From contig JBBQQC010000003.1 of the NCBI GenBank assembly GCA_038216465.1, positions 1 to 64,000 on the forward strand: 64,000 nt of DNA, read 5' to 3'. The translations under genes were made by a program, and so were the position numbers. The DNA is from JACCZX01 sp038216465 (GTDB lineage: Bacteria; Pseudomonadota; Gammaproteobacteria; Burkholderiales; Burkholderiaceae_F). Positions 24,792 to 33,088 of the stretch are shown here, piece after piece. Within the stretch, counting starts at the first letter, position 1, and each line of letters begins with the position of its first letter. The notes below the pieces were generated by a model, which was not told the DNA's origin, ran no database searches, and worked only from the letters and a program-made list of their open reading frames with translations.

Positions 24792-25845
24792 GGGCCAGGC
24801 GCCGGGCAAACTTTCGCGCGATGTTTTTCGTGCGCGGTTCTACGACAAGTTCACCGATCCGGCATTCGGCGCCGAGGCAAGTGCGCTGAAACGAATCGAA
24901 GTTATTGCGTGGGACGGCTACACGAACCATCGCAAGGCGCCGCTGACACATGCGGCCGGCCGCGGCTATGCCAATCCAGCGTACGCGCTGTCCGACGAAT
25001 GGCGCGCCGCGCGCGATGCGATTCGCGCCGCAGAGAAACAGCAAAAAGACCCTGCGTCGCCGTCGCGAGTGTTGGTGATCTCGGGCGCCGATCGCAACGA
25101 CGGCACGTGTCCCGGCGAGATATCGAAAACATGGCGGCTGTCGCGCGTCGTGATCGACGCGCTGAAAAAAGCCCGCATTGAAACCGATGATCTCGATTTA
25201 AGCCGCATCACATCCGAATACGGCAAGCAGATTCATCCGTGCAAGGGTTGCGTGTCCACTGCGATGCCGCTGTGCCACTGGCCGTGCAGCTGTTATCCCA
25301 ATCACGCGCTCGGGCAGGTCAACGACTGGATGAACGAGATCTATCCGCGCTGGTCGGCTGCGCACGGCATCATCATCGTCACGCCCGTGTACTGGTATCA
25401 GGTGCCGAGCGCGTTGAAGTTGATGATTGATCGGCTGGTGTGCGCCGACGGCGGTAATACCGACCCCAGTTCGACTGACGGCAAAGATCCGAAGAAAGCC
25501 AAGGCACTGGAACTGGCCGACTGGCCGTACCCGCAGCACCTGGCGGGTCGCACTTACGGCCTGGTCGTGCATGGCGATGTTGCCGGCATCGAAGGTGTCC
25601 GCCGGTCATTGTCGGACTGGCTCGATTGGATTGGGTTGATCGATGCCGGAAAACAATCCCGGCTTGATCGTTACATCGGCTACTTCAAGCCGTACGCGAC
25701 CAGCCATGATGAGCTCGATCGCGACAAAGAGGTGCAGCAGGAAGTGCGCAACGTTGCGCGCGCAGTGGCCGCCGCTGTGCGCGAGTTGCGCGCTGGCAGG
25801 TTGAGTCAGCCCGACAAGAGACTCGAGTCGCCGCGCCCAAAATAG
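24763..25845 (+). CDS. Flavodoxin-fold NAD(P)H oxidoreductase-like protein with Cys-rich insert
   Basis: 360 residues. The central part has a flavodoxin-like fold: RVLVISGADRNDGTCPGE (FMN phosphate loop region), then IIIVTPVYWYQVPSALKLMI and GRTYGLVVHGDVAGIEGV. Between the first two strands lies a Cys-rich segment (HPCKGCVSTAMPLCHWPCSC, about residues 164-183), with spacing that could bind a metal or iron-sulfur cluster, as in iron-sulfur flavoproteins. The first 90 residues are an unrecognised extension. A GGGGAG ribosome binding site precedes the chosen ATG. It belongs to the PASTA operon by overlap; the redox role is inferred. Confidence 0.75.
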   Translation: MNKKNIRVRKGQAPGKLSRDVFRARFYDKFTDPAFGAEASALKRIEVIAWDGYTNHRKAPLTHAAGRGYANPAYALSDEWRAARDAIRAAEKQQKDPASPSRVLVISGADRNDGTCPGEISKTWRLSRVVIDALKKARIETDDLDLSRITSEYGKQIHPCKGCVSTAMPLCHWPCSCYPNHALGQVNDWMNEIYPRWSAAHGIIIVTPVYWYQVPSALKLMIDRLVCADGGNTDPSSTDGKDPKKAKALELADWPYPQHLAGRTYGLVVHGDVAGIEGVRRSLSDWLDWIGLIDAGKQSRLDRYIGYFKPYATSHDELDRDKEVQQEVRNVARAVAAAVRELRAGRLSQPDKRLESPRPK

Positions 25846-25899
25846 TTGTGCTTGTGCCAACCGGCGTTTGGTTTGGCCGGCCGATTCAGACGATCCACG

Positions 25900-26580
25900 A
25901 TGCGACCGGCGACCGGCGGGGCACAATCGCGCCATCCACCGTGGGTGTTGGGCCGTAACTTCAACGAGGGCGGGCAATTGTTGGACGAACAGGAAATCAG
26001 GCGGTTGCTGCTGGCGACGGCGGCGCGTGACGTCGATGCGTTCGCGCGCCTGTACAAGCGGTGCGCTCCGCTATTGCTTGGGGTGGCGCAACGCATAACG
26101 CGGCGGAGGGAGCTCGCTGAAGAAGTGCTGCACGACAGTTTCACGCGCATCTGGCGCGCGGCCGACTCGTTCGACCCGTTCGGTGCACCCGTGGGATGGA
26201 TGACGGCGATCGTGCGCAATCGCGCGATCGACGTGATGGAAACGCACGACGTGGCGCGCGTGGATTCGTACCACGCTGCGCTCGACGACAAGCCCGAGGC
26301 CTCACTGGATCAGATGTTCGACTGGAGCCAAGCCGATACAGCGGAAGAAGCGCTCGACGCAAGTCGGCTGCGCACTTTCCTGCGCAAGTGCCTCGGCGAG
26401 CTTGCTGCCGTCGAGCGGCAGGCGCTGGTGCTGGCTTATCAACACGGCTTGAGCCATGGCGATCTCGCCTCGCACATGGGAAAACCACTCGGAACGGTGA
26501 AAACGTGGGTCAGGCGCGGCATGGTGAATTTGCGCTCGTGCATCGATCGCTGCACCGGGCACGCGGGAGCCGGCCAATGA
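25900..26580 (+). CDS. ECF-family RNA polymerase sigma factor
   Basis: The core covers region 2 (FARLYKRCAPLLLGVAQRIT, then EEVLHDSFTRIWRAAD and PVGWMTAIVRNRAIDV) and region 4 (LGELAAVERQALVLAYQHGL, then GKPLGTVKTWVRRGM), the standard layout of extracytoplasmic-function sigma factors. The last codons overlap the anti-sigma gene by 4 bases. The start is uncertain: ATG 25900 is used, but the domain begins about 27 codons later and GTG 25945 or TTG 25978 are possible. It would recruit RNA polymerase to its own regulon, perhaps including the operon itself. The gene begins about 50 bases after the flavodoxin-like gene. Confidence 0.9.
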   Translation: MRPATGGAQSRHPPWVLGRNFNEGGQLLDEQEIRRLLLATAARDVDAFARLYKRCAPLLLGVAQRITRRRELAEEVLHDSFTRIWRAADSFDPFGAPVGWMTAIVRNRAIDVMETHDVARVDSYHAALDDKPEASLDQMFDWSQADTAEEALDASRLRTFLRKCLGELAAVERQALVLAYQHGLSHGDLASHMGKPLGTVKTWVRRGMVNLRSCIDRCTGHAGAGQ

Positions 26581-27257
26581 AGCTGGCGCGGCGTTCGCAA
26601 CTCGATGCACTGATTGGTGAGTACATGCTCGGTACATTGCGCGGCCGTGCGCGACGGCGCTTCGAGCGCGCGTTACGTGAAGAGCCCGCAGTGGCGTTGC
26701 GACTACGCGTGCTGCAGCGGGAGTTCACCCCGAGCTACAGCGACAGCGTGACGCAGACACCGCCTGCGGACGGCTGGCAGCGGCTCGCGCGCGAGCTGAA
26801 TCTGTCTCAATATCGCGCGCCGTGGTATTCGCGCGTGTCTTTCCTGCGCGGCTGGGCGCTCGGCGCGACCGCGGCCTTTATGTTCGGTCTCACGTTCCTC
26901 GCATTGCGTGCCACGACCGAGCCAACGCTGACGCCGATCGCGCAGCTCGCAATGAAAGGTGCACCTGCCAGTGTGACCGCTGCATTGTCGGCTGATCGCC
27001 GTACGCTCGAGTTGCGTGCCGCACGGGCGATCGTCGCGGGACCGTTGCAGAGCTACGAGCTGTGGGTCATTCCCGAAGGCGGCGCACCCCTTTCATTGGC
27101 GGTGCTAGGCCAACTGCACGGAACGTTCGAGGTGCCGGCCGGGCACCGCAATCAGTTACGCAAAGGCGCGGTGCTTGCGGTTTCCGTCGAGCCACCGGGT
27201 GGCTCGCCGACGGGCGCACCTACCGGACCCGTGATTCTCTCCGGCGCGATTTCTTAA
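26577..27257 (+). CDS. Anti-sigma factor (RskA/anti-sigma-K type)
   Basis: 226 residues. An N-terminal cytoplasmic segment (ALIGEYMLGTLRGRARRRFE) is typical of the region that grips an ECF sigma factor. One membrane helix follows at about 90-110 (WALGATAAFMFGLTFLALRA). The periplasmic domain contains LQSYELWVIPEGGAPLSLAV, which matches the RskA family core. It should hold the upstream sigma factor at the membrane until an extracytoplasmic signal triggers release. No Zn-binding HxxxCxxC motif is present, so redox sensing by that route is unlikely. ATGA overlap with the sigma gene. Confidence 0.88.
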   Translation: MKLARRSQLDALIGEYMLGTLRGRARRRFERALREEPAVALRLRVLQREFTPSYSDSVTQTPPADGWQRLARELNLSQYRAPWYSRVSFLRGWALGATAAFMFGLTFLALRATTEPTLTPIAQLAMKGAPASVTAALSADRRTLELRAARAIVAGPLQSYELWVIPEGGAPLSLAVLGQLHGTFEVPAGHRNQLRKGAVLAVSVEPPGGSPTGAPTGPVILSGAIS

Positions 27258-27281
27258 CAAAAAACCCGAGAGCCGGTTCTC

Positions 27282-28166
27282 GTGATGATGCGTTTCCTGC
27301 TGATAGTCCTTGTTGTTGTCTTCGCAGTAGTGACCGCGGTGGCGTGCGCGCCGATCGGCGCGCTTAACGCACTCGTAGCAACCGACACCTATCAGCTGAC
27401 GACCACGGAATACGGGACGGGCGAGCGCCGGCAGCTCGACGTGTATACGCCGCGCGCCACTGCGCAGCGCGTGCGTCCCGTCGATGGCTGGCCGCTGGTG
27501 GTGTTCTTCTACGGCGGCTCTTGGCGAAGCGGCGAGCGCAAAAATTATCGGTTTGTAGGCGAAGCGCTGGCCGCGCGCGGCATCCTCACCGTCATCCCGG
27601 ACTATCGCCTCTATCCTGAAGTGCGCTACCCCGAGTTTCTGAAGGACAACGCCGCGTCGGTGGCGTGGTCATTGCGCGAAGCGGCCCGTCTGGGTGCCGA
27701 CCCGAAGCGATTATTCGTGATGGGTCACAGCGCCGGTGGTTACAACGCGGCGATGATCGCCCTCGATCCGCGCTGGCTCGGCGGTGAGAATGTCAAGACA
27801 ACGCAGCTCGCCGGGTGGATTGGTCTGGCGGGACCGTATGATTTTCTGCCGATTGAGAACGTCGACGCGCAGCCCGTGTTTTTTCATCCGAACACACCAC
27901 CCGACTCACAGCCGATCCGCTACGTCACCGCGGCTTCGCCGCGCGCGTTTCTGGGTGCGGCACCCGAAGACACCCTCGTCAACCCCGAACGCAATACGCG
28001 CCAGATGGCCACCAAGCTGCAATCGGCAGGGGTTTCGGTCACGGTGCAATTTTATCCACGCACCGGTCATATAACTTTGATCGGATCGTTTGCTGCGCCG
28101 CTGCGATTCTTGGCGCCGGTGCTGGACGATGTCGCGGATTTCGTGAAAACGGCCGCGTCGCGCTAA
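27282..28166 (+). CDS. Alpha/beta hydrolase, HSL/carboxylesterase type
   Basis: 294 residues from GTG 27282, with ATGs 3 and 6 bases later. The N-terminus is hydrophobic and ends in VTAVACAPIGALNAL, a possible lipobox, so it may be a periplasmic lipoprotein. The hydrolase core has FFYGGSWRSGERKNYR (oxyanion hole region), the nucleophile elbow GHSAGG with S150, and the final His in the segment TGHITLIGSFA. It hydrolyses ester bonds; substrate unknown. It follows the anti-sigma gene by 24 bases on the same strand and may belong to that transcript. Confidence 0.88.
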   Translation: MMMRFLLIVLVVVFAVVTAVACAPIGALNALVATDTYQLTTTEYGTGERRQLDVYTPRATAQRVRPVDGWPLVVFFYGGSWRSGERKNYRFVGEALAARGILTVIPDYRLYPEVRYPEFLKDNAASVAWSLREAARLGADPKRLFVMGHSAGGYNAAMIALDPRWLGGENVKTTQLAGWIGLAGPYDFLPIENVDAQPVFFHPNTPPDSQPIRYVTAASPRAFLGAAPEDTLVNPERNTRQMATKLQSAGVSVTVQFYPRTGHITLIGSFAAPLRFLAPVLDDVADFVKTAASR

Positions 28167-28187
28167 GAGCTGCTACTCGATGCTGCG

Positions 28188-29387
28188 CTAGGTACCTGCG
28201 GCGACCGCGCCTTCGGCAATCAGGCGTTCAATTGCGGCGTCGTCATAGCCATACTCGAGCAGCACTTCTCGGGTGTGTTCACCCAGCGTCGGTGCGGGAC
28301 GCGGTGCCACGGTCGGCGTGCGCGAAAAATGCAGCGGACAGCCGAGCGATTTCATCTTGCCGGCGCGCGGATGCTGCAGATCGACGACCATGCCGCGCGC
28401 CAGCGTCTGCGGATGCTCGAGCGCCTCGCCGACCGTGTGCACCGGGCCGACCGGCACACCGGCCGCATCGAATGCTTCGATCCACTCCGCTCGGCTGCGC
28501 GTTGCGATGACAGTATTCATCGAGGCAGCGAGTGTCTCGACGTTGCGCATGCGAGCCGCGTTGGTTGCAAAGCGCGGATCGCCGCGCCACTCGGGGTGGC
28601 CGAGTACCTCGGCGATGCGTTCCCAATTCGCCTGGTTGGCGCCGCCGACGTTGATCCAGCCGTCGCTTGCGCGAAATGCCTGATACGGAGCGGTCAGGAT
28701 GTGTGCCGAGCCGGTCGCGCCCGGCGTCTGCCCGGTGGCAAAGTAGATGGCTGCATGCCAGTAGGTCTGTTGCAGCGCCGCTTCCATCAGCGAAGTGTCG
28801 ACCAACTGCCCTTCTCCAGTTTTCAGCTTGTGTGCATACGCGGCCAGGATGCCGGCGACCGCAAGGATGCCGGCGTTGATATCGGCCACCGAGTTGCCGG
28901 TCTTCGCGGGCGCACCACCGGGCTCGCCGGTGATCGACATCAGGCCGGCAAAACCTTGCGCGATCAGATCGAAGCCACCTTTGTCAGCGTACGGACCGTC
29001 GCGCCCGTAACCTGACACCGCGCAGTAAATCAGGCCGGGGTTTGCGGCGGCCAGTACGTCGTAGCCGAGGCCCAGCTTCTCGAGCGTGCCCTTGCGGTAG
29101 TTTTCGGTCAGCACGTCGGCGTTGCGCACCATTTTCAGCAGAATCTCGCGCCCGCGCGCGTGCTTCAAATTCAGTGCGACGCCGCGCTTGTTGCGATTGA
29201 GGATCATGAACGGCGCGGATTCGCCGTTAACACGCGGCTCGCTGTAACCGCGCGCGTCGTCGCCGCCCTGCAGCTTCTCTACCTTGATCACGTCTGCACC
29301 CATATCGGCCAGCATCATTCCTGCCGTCGGCCCCGCCATGATCTGCGCGAGTTCGAGCACGCGCATGCCGGCCAGCGGACCGCTCAC
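28188..29387 (-). CDS. Class III CoA-transferase (CaiB/BaiF family)
   Basis: 399 residues. It begins with the family signature GMRVLELAQIMAGPTAGMML; the CoA-binding region includes NRNKRGVALNLKHARGREIL and ENYRKGTLEKLGLGYDVL. The nucleophile Asp lies in SVADINAGILAVAG near residue 168. It moves CoA between carboxylic acids, for example from succinyl-CoA to an imported organic acid. It is the last gene in a five-gene unit with the TRAP transporter and an enoyl-CoA hydratase, which suggests activation of the transported acid. The substrate cannot be read from sequence. Confidence 0.93.
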   Translation of the reverse strand: MSGPLAGMRVLELAQIMAGPTAGMMLADMGADVIKVEKLQGGDDARGYSEPRVNGESAPFMILNRNKRGVALNLKHARGREILLKMVRNADVLTENYRKGTLEKLGLGYDVLAAANPGLIYCAVSGYGRDGPYADKGGFDLIAQGFAGLMSITGEPGGAPAKTGNSVADINAGILAVAGILAAYAHKLKTGEGQLVDTSLMEAALQQTYWHAAIYFATGQTPGATGSAHILTAPYQAFRASDGWINVGGANQANWERIAEVLGHPEWRGDPRFATNAARMRNVETLAASMNTVIATRSRAEWIEAFDAAGVPVGPVHTVGEALEHPQTLARGMVVDLQHPRAGKMKSLGCPLHFSRTPTVAPRPAPTLGEHTREVLLEYGYDDAAIERLIAEGAVAAGT

Positions 29388-29397
29388 AATGAGGCTC

Positions 29398-30177
29398 TCA
29401 TTTGCCGACGAACGCGGGATTTTGCTTCGCGAGGAATGCCGCGTAGCCGATGCGAAAGTCTTCGGTGTCGAAGCAATCGAAGCATTCGTCGAGTTCTGCG
29501 GCGGTCAGCGGTATGTCCGATGCCAGCCTGCGCGCAAACTTCTTGTGCCAGCGCGCAACCAGCGGTGCGCCATCGGCGATGCGTTGCGCGCTCTCACGCG
29601 TCTCGGCGGCGACTCGATCATCGGGCACGACGCGCGTCACGAGTCCTTTCTCCTTCGCCTCGGCGGCGTCGAAGATCCGGCCCTCGAGCAGAATTTCGAG
29701 CGCGACGCTGGGCCCCACCAATCGCACCAGAGGCGCCATTTCCGCGTAGGCCATCACCAGGCCGAGATTCTTGATCGGTGCGCCGAAGCGGCTCGATTGC
29801 CCGCAGATGCGCAGATCGCACAGAGCCGCGATCTCGAGCCCGCCACCGACGCAAATTCCGTGAATCTGCGCAATCAGCGGATGTCTGCAGTGGGCCAACG
29901 CACCAGCCGTCCGATGCATCACCTTACCGTACTCGATCGCTTGCGCCTTGTTCGAACGCTCGTTCGCAAACTCGGCGATGTCGTTGCCGGGCGAAAACGA
30001 TCTTTCGCCGGCACCGCGAATGATCACGCAGCGCAGCGCATCATCGGCCGACAGGCGCTCGACGGTCTCGCCGAGCGAGGCCCACATGCTGCGGGTCAGC
30101 GCGTTTAACTTATGCGGCCGGTTCAGCAGGACGACTGCAATCGCTCCACTGCGTTCAATGTCGATCGAATCGGTCAT
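29398..30177 (-). CDS. Enoyl-CoA hydratase/isomerase family protein
   Basis: 259 residues from the ATG at 30177, which overlaps the stop of the TRAP permease gene (ATGA). Crotonase fold features: RPHKLNALTRSMWASL, the oxyanion-hole segment GAGERSFSPGNDIAEFA, and HGICVGGGLEIAALCDLRI. The usual catalytic Glu positions are not both obvious here, so hydratase and isomerase/hydrolase roles cannot be separated. With the CoA-transferase next door it probably works on the CoA thioester of the imported acid. Confidence 0.9.
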   Translation of the reverse strand: MTDSIDIERSGAIAVVLLNRPHKLNALTRSMWASLGETVERLSADDALRCVIIRGAGERSFSPGNDIAEFANERSNKAQAIEYGKVMHRTAGALAHCRHPLIAQIHGICVGGGLEIAALCDLRICGQSSRFGAPIKNLGLVMAYAEMAPLVRLVGPSVALEILLEGRIFDAAEAKEKGLVTRVVPDDRVAAETRESAQRIADGAPLVARWHKKFARRLASDIPLTAAELDECFDCFDTEDFRIGYAAFLAKQNPAFVGK

Positions 30178-31460
30178 CGATAGAAATAGTTGACCAGACC
30201 CAGGCCGGTAACTGGAACGTACGTCACCAGCAGCAACACTGCAACCAGCACTGCGACGAAATACACATTGACGCGCGTCACCGCCCACACCGATTCCTTG
30301 GCGATCGAGCACGCGACCATCAGCACGCTAGCCACCGGTGGCGTCTGCTGGCCGATGCCGAGATTGATGGTGACGATCAATCCGAAATGCACTGGATCGA
30401 TTCCGACCGCTCTTATCAGCGGCATCACGATCGGCACCACCAGGATGATCGCCGCCGCGGAGTGAAGGAACATACCGAGAAACAGAAACAGCACATTGAG
30501 CAGCGCAAGCACGACCCATTTGTTGGACGTGAAATCCGATACTGCCTTGGCCAGCGCCTGCGGCGCCTGCACTTCCGAAAGATAGGTGCCGAGCAGCGCA
30601 CTGGTTGCGACCAGCAGCATCACGACGGCCGTCTGCACGCCGCCTTCAAGGAGTGCCTTGCGCAGCTCGGCAATATTCAGCTCTCGATAAATCACTAGGC
30701 CGACGAACAACGCCGCGACGACCGCAAGCGCCGCGCCTTCGGTTGCAGTTACAACGCCGCCGAAAATTCCGCCGAGGATGATGATCGGCAGCAGAAAAGC
30801 CCATAGTGCTTCGCGTGCTGCCTTGCGCACACGCGCCCATGAAAACGCGGCTTCGCGCGGCAGGTTGTAGCGGCGCGCGAACCAGGACGCCATGGCCATC
30901 AAGCCCAGGCCACCCAAAATGCCGGGCACGATGCCCGCAACGAAAAGCTGCACGACCGAGGTTTCGGCCATCACCGCATACAGGATCATCGGAATCGACG
31001 GTGGAATGATCACGGCCAGTGTCGCTGCCGATGACATCACCGACGCCGCCAACGGCGCCGGATAGCCCTTGGCCTTCATGCCGGGAATCATGATCGACCC
31101 GAGCGCGGCGACATCGGCTACCGCTGAGCCCGAAATTTCTGCAAAGAACAGTGACGCGCCAATCGACACGTGGGCCAGCCCGCCGCGGATCCAACCGAAT
31201 AGCGCCGACGCAAATGCGATCAATCGATGCGAGATGCCCGACGCATTCATGATGGCGCCCGCCAGAATGAACAGCGGAATCGCGAGCAGCGGGAAATTGG
31301 TCGCACCGCTGTATGTAACGAGTGCGAGATTGGGCAGACTGCCGACGCCGTGACTGACGACCATTGCCACCAGCGCGACGATCCCCAGCGATACAGCGAT
31401 CGGTACGTTGATCAACACTAGCGCTAGCACCGCCGCGAACAGCAAAAGCATCGTGCTCAT
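30174..31460 (-). CDS. dctM: TRAP transporter large permease (DctM-type)
   Basis: 428 residues, about 11-12 membrane helices. Conserved TRAP large-subunit signatures are visible: FPLLAIPLFILAGAIMNASG, EISGSAVADVAALGSIMIPG and IIPPSIPMILYAVMAE, with FGLIVTINLGIGQQTPPVAS near the end. It forms the sodium-driven membrane channel of a TRAP system with DctQ and DctP encoded just upstream. The gap to dctQ is 25 bases and it overlaps the crotonase gene. Confidence 0.95.
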   Translation of the reverse strand: MSTMLLLFAAVLALVLINVPIAVSLGIVALVAMVVSHGVGSLPNLALVTYSGATNFPLLAIPLFILAGAIMNASGISHRLIAFASALFGWIRGGLAHVSIGASLFFAEISGSAVADVAALGSIMIPGMKAKGYPAPLAASVMSSAATLAVIIPPSIPMILYAVMAETSVVQLFVAGIVPGILGGLGLMAMASWFARRYNLPREAAFSWARVRKAAREALWAFLLPIIILGGIFGGVVTATEGAALAVVAALFVGLVIYRELNIAELRKALLEGGVQTAVVMLLVATSALLGTYLSEVQAPQALAKAVSDFTSNKWVVLALLNVLFLFLGMFLHSAAAIILVVPIVMPLIRAVGIDPVHFGLIVTINLGIGQQTPPVASVLMVACSIAKESVWAVTRVNVYFVAVLVAVLLLVTYVPVTGLGLVNYFYR

Positions 31461-31485
31461 CGGGGTGCTCGATCAGCGCTTGGCA

Positions 31486-32034
31486 TCAATGCAGTGCGTC
31501 GGCGATCACGGCAGCGGGCGGCGGCGGACCGCGCCCGACCAGCAGATCGATCAAGTAGGTGACTTCGGCAATGACGATCAGCGCCGCCGAAATCGGGATC
31601 ACCGACTGCACGACGCTCATTGGCACCCAAGGCAGACTGACGAGCGCGTCACCGTGAAGAATCGGCAGGATCGAAGCGCCCACGTAGCCGAGCAGCACGA
31701 AGAACACGATGACCAACGCCTGCGCGGCGATGTTAAAGCCGCGGCGCACCGGCCAGCGTAACTGATCGATCACCTCGGGGCAGCCGATATGCGCGCGTCT
31801 TACCGAAGCGAGCGCGGAACCGTAGAACGTTAGCCATGCGAGGAGCACAGAAGCGACTTCGTCATACCAGGTGAGCGACTGCCCGAGCGAACGGAAAATG
31901 ACGCCGAGTGTCACCTCGGCGGCGAGCACCACCATTAGGGTTCCGACTACCCATTCGAGCAGCCGGCCGTAGCGTTCGCGAAAGCGGCGCAGGCGGGCGG
32001 CCATCGTCGCTTCGCGAGCTATGCGTGAAGTCAC
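31486..32034 (-). CDS. dctQ: TRAP transporter small permease (DctQ-type)
   Basis: 182 residues, four membrane helices, for example WVVGTLMVVLAAEVTLGVIF and GFNIAAQALVIVFFVLLGYVG. The pattern LTWYDEVASVLLAWLTFYGSA is typical of DctQ proteins. It couples the receptor to the large permease. Its start overlaps the receptor stop by 4 bases. The first 10 residues before MAARLRRF may not be translated. Confidence 0.92.
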   Translation of the reverse strand: MTSRIAREATMAARLRRFRERYGRLLEWVVGTLMVVLAAEVTLGVIFRSLGQSLTWYDEVASVLLAWLTFYGSALASVRRAHIGCPEVIDQLRWPVRRGFNIAAQALVIVFFVLLGYVGASILPILHGDALVSLPWVPMSVVQSVIPISAALIVIAEVTYLIDLLVGRGPPPPAAVIADALH

Positions 32035-33050
32035 TTGCCGAGCGCAACCGAGCGCTCAATCAGCTCCTTCGCGCCGGCGACTTCCTTGCCGAACTCCTCA
32101 TAAATCGGCCGGCTCGCCGCAATGAATGCTTCCTTGTCGACCTCGTTCACTTGAATTCCGCCGGCCTTCAACTTGCCGAGCAAATCGGCATCGTCCTTCG
32201 CAGCGACCTCGTATACATACGCCTGCGTTTCGCGCGCAGTGTCTTCCAGAATCTTGCGTACATCGGCGGGTAGCGTGCTCCAGTGGCGCGTGCCCACCAC
32301 TACATACGCAGGCGTGTAGACGTGACCGGAGAGCGACAGGAACTTCTGCACTTCATTGAGTTTGGCCGAATAGATCTGCGTAAACGGGTTTTCCTGGCCA
32401 TCCATGACGCCGGTCTGCAAAGCAGTAAAAAGCTCCGAAAACTTCATCGGACTCGGGTTGGCCCCGTACGCCTGAAACATCTTGACCCGCCACTTCCCTT
32501 CGGGCACACGCAGCTTGATGCCCTGCAGATCGGCTGGCACCTTGATCGGCCGCTTGTTGTTGGTGATGTGCCGCACGCCGTTCTCCCACACGGCGAGCAC
32601 CTTCAGCCCTTTCTTGTCGGCCTCCGGCGCGATCTTCGGCCAGAACACGTCTTTCTCGATGCGCGCCATGTGCGCCCGATCCTTGACGATGTACGGCAAA
32701 TCAAAAATGCCGAACAGATCGACCTCCGAGCTCATCACCGTCGACGGCACCGCCATCTCTAGCGTGCCGAGCTTCAGCTTCTGGATCATTTCGCGATCGC
32801 CGCCGAGCTGGCTCGATCCATAGACGACGACCTTGGCCTTGGCGCCCAGCTTGGCATTGGCACGCCGTGCAAACTCGTCAGCGCTCTTCTGGAAGATCGA
32901 GCCCGGCTCGCCGACGTGGCCGATCTTGATTTCCGTTTGTGCGCGGCTTGGCGCGGCTGCGATGAGGAGCAGGCTCGATGCGGCGGCTGTCAAAGTGGCG
33001 CGCACCATTGCGCGACGTCTGGCCGCGCCGGCGGTGTTATCGATACTCAT
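32031..33050 (-). CDS. dctP: TRAP transporter periplasmic receptor (DctP-type)
   Basis: 339 residues from the ATG at 33050, which has an AAGGAG-type ribosome binding site. A signal peptide with an RRR motif (ARRRAMVRATLTAAASSLLL) leads to cleavage after SRAQ. The receptor motifs are IKIGHVGEPGSIFQKSADEF, YGSSQLGGDREMIQKLKLG and LQGIKLRVPEGKWRVKMFQA, the latter including the conserved Arg that binds the ligand carboxylate. The ligand is probably an organic acid handled by the CoA enzymes downstream. First gene of the TRAP operon unless the aminotransferase gene 39 bases upstream is co-transcribed. Confidence 0.95.
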   Translation of the reverse strand: MSIDNTAGAARRRAMVRATLTAAASSLLLIAAAPSRAQTEIKIGHVGEPGSIFQKSADEFARRANAKLGAKAKVVVYGSSQLGGDREMIQKLKLGTLEMAVPSTVMSSEVDLFGIFDLPYIVKDRAHMARIEKDVFWPKIAPEADKKGLKVLAVWENGVRHITNNKRPIKVPADLQGIKLRVPEGKWRVKMFQAYGANPSPMKFSELFTALQTGVMDGQENPFTQIYSAKLNEVQKFLSLSGHVYTPAYVVVGTRHWSTLPADVRKILEDTARETQAYVYEVAAKDDADLLGKLKAGGIQVNEVDKEAFIAASRPIYEEFGKEVAGAKELIERSVALGK

Positions 33051-33088
33051 GTTGTCTCCTTGTGCCTGGTTGAATATGAGCACGAAGT

